A program made the translations under genes and the position numbers. Below are positions 56,499 to 64,000 of a DNA stretch of 64,000 nt, piece after piece. A model generated the notes under the pieces. The model saw only the letters and a program-made list of their open reading frames with translations. It made no database searches and was not told where the DNA came from. Source of the DNA: Myxocyprinus asiaticus (Eukaryota > Chordata > Actinopteri > Cypriniformes > Catostomidae); the NCBI RefSeq assembly GCF_019703515.2, contig NC_059348.1, positions 24,910,156-24,974,155 of the forward strand, written 5' to 3'. How positions within the stretch are numbered: position 1 is the first letter of the stretch; each line of letters begins with the position of its first letter.

Positions 56499-59085
56499 AT
56501 ACGTATCTACCCTTGTATTTAATTTTTGAAACAGACTCAATGTAAACTTATAATTTTTTTTTTTTTTTTTTTTTACGTTACAATTGCAACTCCATTACAC
56601 TGTATTAGTGCTGGACATTCATTAATGTTATACTAATAATATACTGTTTGTCCACACCACAACTGCATTTTATCTGGCAATAATACAGTATATGCTTCTA
56701 GCACTTACAATTAAAGTATTATAGTGTGGATATTATTGGGAAGAAACTTGGGGGACCAGGCATAGTGAGTCTTACAACCACTGTTAATAATCCACAGTGA
56801 TAACACTGAAGTATTAAGAACTTCCACAGTGTTACACTGGATCACTACTATCTCAAAGCAAGTCTAATCTCAATCAGGGTAATTAAAAAATAACCCCTTT
56901 TCATAACATAAAACAACATATTTAACATTAAGCTGAACTCAAAACATAACTATAACCCCAATTACTTTTAAATATTAGTTAATAAAACCTCCAAACAGTC
57001 CCCAAAACCTACACAGACTTAACTCATTAATTAATTATCAGCCAATAGCAAATCCCCAAGCAGAAACATCAACAGACGTTACAGTATATTGCTGGAAAGG
57101 ACTATAATTCTGTGTAGTTTTAATACCTGACATTTTATTAAAATAGGTAAATGTGCCATTTTGCCCTTTGCACAAAGAAAAGTGAAAAATCCAGACATCT
57201 GACTGGATGATTTTATCACTGATCTACAAAGGCCCCTGGCTTACCTCTTCAAACCTTACCTTTTCAAGTCACACAATGTCGAATGCAGCATGCTGCTTTA
57301 AAAATGGTATAAAACACAGGGCAAACTGTACACGCGTAACGTTGTTGAATGCAGACACAAACAACAAAAGACTGTCTGATTGAGACTGATTTAATAGATA
57401 CATAAAGAGGAGTAGGCCATGCACAAAATCCCACAGTTGAACCAATTCAGTGTTCCAGCAGTATCATCATCAGTGGCTTAACAGACAGCATTTCATTTTG
57501 TTGAATATTTTTGAGCAGCGGTGTGTGTGAACTGAAAATAATGACAAACACATAGTCTCTCTCCGTGGAAGCAGATTTAAATCTTTTTAGTTTGATTGTG
57601 TCAACATTCAAACTGTGTAAGGGGACAGTTTTTGATTTTGGAAGCTGGTCTGGTATAAAGAGGGTGTATAACCCACTCTGCATACTGACTACTTAATGTT
57701 GTTGTGATGATGATGTTTAAACCAGCCAGTTTTATGGCCTTCCCACTTCAAAAGTGGTTCTGGTGTGGTGACTGCTGCACATGTAAATTTAGTATCACTC
57801 TTCTGTTTTAAGGAATGTGCATTGTGCAATTAAAAAAAGTAGTCAAAATAATGTTGTAATTATCTTTTTTAAATTAATACGTTTCCAGCGTCAGTGACCT
57901 CTTGTCATAAGTCATCCGAGTTATCAGACAGACAAATAAAGATTTTGTTCACATTATGAAATGCCAATGAAATATGCACTCTTAAAAGTTCTCAGAACAG
58001 ACATGGCACAACAAAATATATAGTATACAGTGTATAATAGGAAAATATTTCTAAGCCATATTACAAATTTTTTGTTTGTGCTTGAAGAACATTATTATGA
58101 CAATTGCTTTTAACTCTGTTCAAACAAGTTGTAGAATCATAAACAAGTTTGATGGAAACAAGCACCTAACCAGTGTACTTTCTTAAACTGCACTATATTT
58201 AAACTTAATGTATACTTACCCTAATTGCATTTGTAAAAGTGATACTACTTTTTTCACTTCATTTGTAGTGGTCAAAGTTTCTCTGTGTGCATTTGAAGAA
58301 AGCGTGAATTAAGTGCAATTACATGGTACTTTCAATTAGTACATAGATATGTTCATGTATTTGCAGTATACTTATCATGAAATAAATGTATTTTAAATAT
58401 AATTTGGTATATTACTTTTTCTACTAGGGTTGTCACCCAATTTAATGAACAATATCCCATGAATTACTCCATTGGAATACATTTGGAATATCTCGTCTCT
58501 CTCGCTACTGGTCTGTTTTCTAATCACTGTGGCTCGCAACACTCACATGAAACCAAGCTTCAATTAAGGCATGCAAATACACTTTACAGTTGAGAAGCAT
58601 ATTTAAATGCAAGATAAATTTGATTCAGGGCCCAAAATAAATTTGCAAGATAAATTTGCTTTGGCAGCCGCCAAAAAATTTCAATGCAGAAAAACCCTGA
58701 ACTGGCAGTCAAATTATCCATCAATGTTTTTAAAATTCGCTAAAAGATGGACAGTTTGCAGACACCACAGCCAGATGTAATATGTAAGCAGCATTTTCCA
58801 TTTTGCATGGGTAAGTGTGATCAGATCACTATCCAAGCACAGTGGAGAAGCATTTCACTGCAAGGTGTAAATGCAATCTAGCTAAAGAATGTCCAGATAC
58901 TATGCAGATATGAAAAGCATGGTAATGCTTATGTTAATTATCTTTAATGAAAAGAGTGTTAACTTAATACATTTGGTGGTTAATTCATTAAAAATTAAGG
59001 ATATAATTTGTATTGAAACATGCAGTGAGTAATCCAAAAGTAATCAAATTAGATTACATAAAAAGACCCCATTTCAATTTCAGTT
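56499..59085. other. AT-rich non-coding DNA
   Basis: T-run near 56549-56572. Two donor-like minus-strand words (AAG|GTAAGG, GAG|GTAAGC) lie close together at 57241-57260 without a convincing exon. 'Agtatactta'-type words around 51960-52075, 55420-55525 and 58180-58400 suggest one more diffuse repeat family. Confidence 0.45.
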
Positions 59086-59089
59086 TCAA

Positions 59090-59182
59090 TTGGTCAGGTG
59101 AGGCACATTGCTGTTTGCATATAGTCGCTTAAATGAGTTTCCAGTGACCACTTGTGATCGGATTTGGAGGGGAGGTACTCTG
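59090..59182. mobile_element. Fragment of the GACCCTGTTTACACC-type TIR element
   Basis: Shares 'ccagtgaccacttgtgatcggatttggagg' (in part) with 44402-44500 in the same orientation. Confidence 0.7.
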
Positions 59183-59424
59183 TTTCATCAACATAATATG
59201 AATGACATAACAGAACTTAAACATAAACACACAGACATACACACAGCGGCCGCATGTGTCTCTCTCTCTCTCTCGAACTGGCAATTCTGGCTTGTCTTTA
59301 TCCCCCACCCGGCTGATTAAAACAATTCAGCGCTGGGCGTGCTTCCTCACGGCCCAGTCACGCCCTCCACCTCGTCACACTCACATTACATTTTTAATAA
59401 ATTTACATAGAAAATTTAACTGCA

Positions 59425-59505
59425 TACGGGTCAAGATCGACATGAGAGTGACTAAATAATTACATAAATTTAATTGGGGGGGGGTTGTACTATTCCTTTA
59501 AAGAT
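59425..59505. mobile_element. Foldback-family MITE, right fragment
   Basis: Has 'catgagagtgactaaataatta', a G-run, and a terminal CTATTCCTTTAAAG. Confidence 0.45.
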
Positions 59506-60650
59506 TTATATTTACGTACAGGTACAGCTGAGGCCCTCACATTATTCACCATTCATCAAAAATCCAGTCAGCAAAATCCTTCTGTTCGTGATTTCTAGAC
59601 CACAGGGCATAATAGGGCATAATGCACCCATTCACCTCAGTGTGGTTTAGGCAGAACCGCTCTAAACAGACTGCCTGTACTGGCCACACTAATGAAGCAA
59701 ATGGACGGAAATGCCATGTGAAAGGAACTGATGTATGGAGGCTGTTGTTGAGGGGGAGGTTAGTGTTGATCTGATTAGAGGCTGGCAGTGATGAAGCAGG
59801 GCCGAGTCCGGAGGCCTGACTCACTCCAGGGATGGGACAGTGCCACCAGGCTCAATTGGGATCACGATGCATGGTTCTCCTCCTCGCTATTGGCATGTGC
59901 TAGGTGGTGTCCCAGGAAACATTCATCTTAATATTTTCTCTCCTGAGCTTTTGTAACATCTTGTCCCTGAATTGTCCAGCTAGATGACTTCCATCCATTC
60001 TAAACACATTAAGCCCCCTCAGGCTTTGACTTCTTTCTTCCACACTAACAATTTATGTCGAGATAACATTTGGATCACTGTGATGAGAGGTCATGTCAGA
60101 AATGTGAATTTATGTCACGGCATTTATTCAAGCTTCTGTCTGAGCATTCATCAGGGTTAATGCATATTTATGCATACCAGCCTATAGTCACAGATAATGG
60201 ATAAATTAATCAAAAGAAAAATCTATTGAACATGTGTTAAGAGTTATGGCTGGTTGTGATGACCTTTCTAGTGCTCTTTTTCATGCAGCACTGTAATCTA
60301 GTTAAGATGTGACCTTTGAGGACGCACCCTAGGATTAGCCTTTATAAATGCATATGAAACAGAAGATGACTTGCTGGATCTCAGTAGAACAGTAGAACAG
60401 AGGAATATCAGGACAAATATGGTATCAACAACAAGAAAATCGGGAGCAGGTGGTCTATGTGCTCTAAACAATAGAATGACCTTCTAGGTGGATATTTCCC
60501 TGTGGCCAATTACAGATCAACAAAAGGTTATTCAAAGTACAAGAATTGGTTATGAGATTCATGTGATACAGGAGTCGTACTGCTATACTGTATCTTAAAA
60601 TTCAAATTAGTATTACTTTCTCCTTTTAGTTAAAATAATGCACATTGACT
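59506..60650. other. Unique non-coding DNA
   Basis: No bounded repeat or exon. 59520-59940 and 60240-60400 are balanced and repeat-free and would be reasonable targets for a conservation test. Confidence 0.45.
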
Positions 60651-60656
60651 ATGAAT

Positions 60657-60751
60657 ATCCATCCATCTATCTATCTATCTATCTATCTAGCTATCCATCC
60701 ATCTATCTATCTATCCATCTATCCATCCATCCATCCATCCATCCATCCATC
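60657..60751. repeat. (ATCT)n/(ATCC)n compound microsatellite
   Basis: Alternating ATCT and ATCC tetranucleotide blocks. The Ile/His/Pro/Ser frame across it is an artefact. Confidence 0.93.
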
Positions 60752-61154
60752 TTGGCCGGCCGTATTTGTTACCCTACATCAAGCGATGGGACAAATGTTT
60801 GAGAGATTCCTGCAGAATGCTCTAAATGTGATCTAAGGTTATCTGATTTCTATTTCACTAAAAGGAGGATGCTTCAACACACTATTACAATAGAGCAAGC
60901 AATAGTGACATCTGTTGGTGTAAAGCTTTATTCATTCATTTTCCATAGCAGATGGGATTTTTACGATCTCAATTGAAAATCTTTTTTTTATTTTTTATTT
61001 ATTTATTTTTTATTTAAACCTGAACATAAACAAGGTTTTAGGATTTTGAAACCAATAAAAGAAAAAAAGAAAAGTTGCAGAGATTCTGCTCTAGGCCACT
61101 TATCAAATAAGAAAATTTGTGCCATTGACATGTCAAAAAGGTTCAGATTTCCTT

Positions 61155-61391
61155 ACATCCATTGAAGCACACAATGCTCTTTGGAACATTCTCAAATTAT
61201 ACTGAATAACATGGATCATCATGTTTTGCACAAACTTGTGGAGTCCATGCATGCAGATCGAGAGCATGCTGTCTTTAAAAAAAATGGGGAAAAATACAGA
61301 GAAATTCTACAGTTCATGAACATTTTTCAGTTTAACTTTTCACTTGATTCTCATCATATAACTTTTCATCAAACTTTTGGACCACACTGTA
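61155..61391 (+). mobile_element. Tc1-type transposon 3' remnant
   Basis: A frame at 61181-61399 includes HHVLHKLVESMHADREHAVF, which fits the C-terminal end of Tc1 transposases. It is followed by CAAACTTTTGGACCACACTG, close to the common fish Tc1 right end. The 5' part of the element is missing. Confidence 0.55.
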
Positions 61392-61399
61392 TTGGATGA

Positions 61400-62148
61400 T
61401 GTTTACAGAAAATGCATAAAAATTTTAAATAATGTGCTCAAGACTTTGATTTAAGTAGAAATTACTGGAATTCAAGTTCTCAGTACAGTATGCATTGCCT
61501 TAATTATACTGAAGAGATATTGATGAATACTATTCATATTGCTTTTACACATTAAATTTAGGAACCACATCACTAAGTTCACTTTTCTGCATCTATTAAA
61601 ACCTAATTAGAAGTGCAGTCATAAAAATGCTTTCATTTGAGTCTCTTTAAAAGAGCTACTTTTGGATCAAAGATAATTACTGACAGCTAGCTAGGACATT
61701 TAAAAAGCACCCATCTGACAAAATCCTTTCCAATTTCAGCCTCATTACAGTAAGTCGTTGGTAAAATGGGCCTCTTAAATAATAAAATAAAAAAATAAAT
61801 AAAATCATTTTCTAAGAAATTCAGGAACTCTTGCCCCATCTCTGGCTCTTAATGTGGGGTGACTCATTTTCAAATTCACATTCAAATAATGATCAAATCA
61901 GCTGAACTTAATACAGCTTGAACTTGAAGCATGAAGCAAGTTTTTCCTAAATTAATGTTCATCTTTTTCTGCACTGGAACTGGTGACTTGTATAATGGAT
62001 CACAATTTTAATATTCTGCTTTGTCCCAACTTCTACAAACTACTGTAATTTGCAATAGTTCATATGCAGTAGTCATTTATACCGCATCAGTAATGTGAGC
62101 CAATAGCTGGCTAACGTTGATTCTTGGGAGACGGTACAGCATCTACAG
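61400..62148. other. AT-rich non-coding DNA
   Basis: A short A/T-rich simple stretch lies near 61779-61805. Nothing else is recognised. Confidence 0.55.
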
Positions 62149-62149
62149 G

Positions 62150-62516
62150 TAAACTTTTCTCCAATTTGGAATGTCCAATTCCCTATTTGCTCTAAGTCCT
62201 CGTGGTGGCGTAGTGACTCTCCTCACTCCGGGTGGCGAAGGACGAATCTCAGTTGCCTCCGTCTGAAACCGTCAACCCCCGCATTTTATCACGTGGCTCA
62301 TTGATTGCGTTACCACGGAGACACCGCGGCATCTACGCAGGACTCACCACGTGCCCCACCGATAGCGATCACGAGGAGTGTGTGACTCTACCCTCCCTAG
62401 CAACCTGGCCAATTTGGTTGCTTAGGAGACCTGGCTGGAGTCACTCAGCGCACCCTGGGATTCGAACTCGCGAACTCCTGGTCAGCATCTTTACCACTGA
62501 GCTATCCAGGACCCCT
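62150..62516 (-). mobile_element. tRNA-derived SINE
   Basis: On the minus strand the head has an A-box TAGCTCAGTGG (62494-62504) and a B-box GAGTTCGAATCCC (62458-62470) at tRNA-like spacing, followed by a GC-rich body ending near 'gcgtagtgactctcctcactcc' (plus strand, 62208 on). The GC content contrasts sharply with its flanks. A tRNA gene is excluded by the long body and the imperfect stems. Confidence 0.85.
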
Positions 62517-64000
62517 CAGTCCCATGCTCTTGAGATTGTGAGGTCAGTCTACACAAGATCCAGATATGACCTTGTTTCTTGCTTGGGTGGTAGTCGGCAG
62601 TTATTGGAAAGGGATCTGGACTAATAACTGAAAGGTTACAGGTGTGATAACAAGTAAAGATAACAAATGAGTTTGCACCCATGCTCTGCCATCAGGGCGG
62701 AAAGGGAAGAGAAATTGGCCCGGGATTTTACATAGAAACTGACCCAAAAGTTGTTGAGCGTTGAGTGCTGTCTACCACTGGCATGAACTTATACACTAAA
62801 TTGTGCAGTACTAAAATTTTACACAAAGTTCCAAATTATTCTTTGTAATAGTCATAATGAAACAAATGAAATTAAGAACGAAACATCAACAGTTTGCTTG
62901 TTGGGGAGCAAAAACTTTGAATAAACACTTTTACAAAGCTTATTATTCAGGCACAGTAAACTTTCTTGTGGCAACACACTCAGAGCTGACCTTTTGTTTT
63001 GTGAGTTTTTGATTGTAACATCAACTGACATCATAACAACGGTATGCTGTTTTCCGCTGTAATAGACTGACTGTGTCCTCATACTATGCACTTTGAATGC
63101 CATTGTTTAGGCTCTGTTGGCCTTATTCTAGTTCATTTTTTAATTTTGAAATATATAAGGTGGTTAATCATTACAAAAAATATATTTTGGCATTTCAAAG
63201 AGATAGCCATGTCTTGGTACATACACTTTTAGATTCAAGATAAATAAATAAATCGATTACAGTGTAATAAATTCAAACACAAATAAAGTCTATTCTTTTA
63301 TATTTCTTAATCTTTTTTTGTAACCTGTGTTTCTTGCAGTGTCAGAGTTTCTCAACTCAATCACTTCAGCACATTTAAAGGCACATTAAACAACCTGTAG
63401 AAAGAATGATGTCAACTCGAATGTGAAAAAAACAACCAACCAACCCACCTACCTACCTACCTTAGTATCTAAATCACTGAGGATGCTTTTAAGAGATAAA
63501 CAGTTGCTCTCTGCCATTTCCATTTAATATTGTAATTCATTTTCTTTCCAACAGATGGAGGCAAATGCAAATATTAAGTAGTTCTAAAGAATAGGTTTCT
63601 AAAGACATGAAGTGTTAGATTTATGCCTCATAAATCCTAATAATGGGCCATAGAAAAGGTATGCACTTTAGGCAAATTTCTCATAATTGTATTTCTCTCT
63701 GAATTGCACAGGGATTGGTATGGGATTGGATTTATAAATGTTTAGTGTTCTGCTTTCTATTTTGCCCCATCTCTTGCTTTTATTTGCACATTATTTTCAG
63801 AGAGGGCTGTGATGATTTACAGGTCCCATATATAAAAAAAAAAAATCATGAGCACAGCAGTGCAAATAAGCATGTGCAATTACTTGAATTTACTCACATT
63901 CTTATCAAAATTCAGCTGTGATTAATTTAAGTAATTAGGTGTTTAGGGAGGTGTCATTGTTAAGCTGTGCTTCTGTCAGCAGGCTCAGTCACTGTGAATG
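62517..64000. other. AT-rich non-coding DNA to the end of the window
   Basis: A (CCTA)n patch lies near 63448-63463 and an A-run near 63833-63843. No gene or bounded repeat is recognised. Confidence 0.55.

Noticed and set aside
57230..57300. Two minus-strand donors in tandem (AAG|GTAAGG, GAG|GTAAGC)
   Set aside because: The only frame into them is about 11 codons from an ATG with no acceptor or conservation evidence.
60645..60836. Ile/His/Pro/Ser-rich 63-codon frame
   Set aside because: It is a translation of the ATCT/ATCC microsatellite.
62232..62624. 130-codon frame
   Set aside because: It reads through the tRNA-derived SINE, whose minus strand carries the pol III boxes. No protein family is evident.

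Overview
The window looks like teleost fish DNA, most likely from a cyprinid (carp or barb relative). It is AT-rich and gene-poor, has many (AC)n and (AT)n microsatellites, and is dense with fish-type mobile elements: Tc1/mariner with IR/DR ends, hAT elements with 8-bp target duplications, palindromic foldback MITEs, tRNA-derived SINEs, and LTR elements of a self-primed type. Nothing suggests a prokaryotic or viral genome, and there are no operons, rRNA genes or CRISPR arrays. No complete host gene is present. The best host-coding signals are short minus-strand exons with good splice sites: 4578-4616 with 2325-2426, and 48641-48768. Weaker exon-like signals are at 21631-21714 and near 23581. 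None could be assigned to a named gene.

Layout. 1-5000: candidate 5' end of a minus-strand gene whose first intron contains a TIR transposon (2547-3440), with a CpG-richer, palindrome-bearing presumed promoter at 4617-4930. 5000-11400: mostly unique AT-rich DNA with microsatellites and one hAT-like repeat (9433-9976). 11484-13675: a complete non-autonomous LTR retroelement with a TTATG target duplication and a Gag-like ORF carrying long in-frame tandem repeats. 13.7-25 kb: unique DNA with SINE and MITE pieces, a possible solo LTR (17353-18124) and simple repeats. 25328-26154: a hAT element with a perfect 8-bp duplication. 28-30.1 kb: a cluster of foldback MITEs. 34578-37229: a larger hAT element with a perfect 8-bp duplication and nested insertions. 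38920-41636: an older repeat split by a second LTR element (39139-41361) of the same family. 42484-43972: a dead Tc1-like transposon. 44361-45042 and 46949-47375: TIR elements. 45.4-49 kb: low-repeat DNA with enhancer-like stretches and the 48641-48768 exon. 49.2-56.5 kb: a nested repeat complex with a solo LTR, a large dispersed duplication and several TIR elements. 56.5-64 kb: mostly unremarkable DNA with a Tc1 remnant and a tRNA-derived SINE.

The most interesting system is the pair of roughly 2.2-kb LTR elements. In both, the sequence just after the 5' LTR is complementary to the predicted start of the element's own transcript, about 31 bp downstream of a TATA-like box in the LTR. That is the arrangement known from Tf1/sushi-type self-primed retrotransposons. 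Both elements encode only a Gag-like N-terminal domain of about 83 residues followed by expanding minisatellite-coded repeats. No protease, reverse transcriptase or integrase is visible, so they would need enzymes supplied by an autonomous relative.
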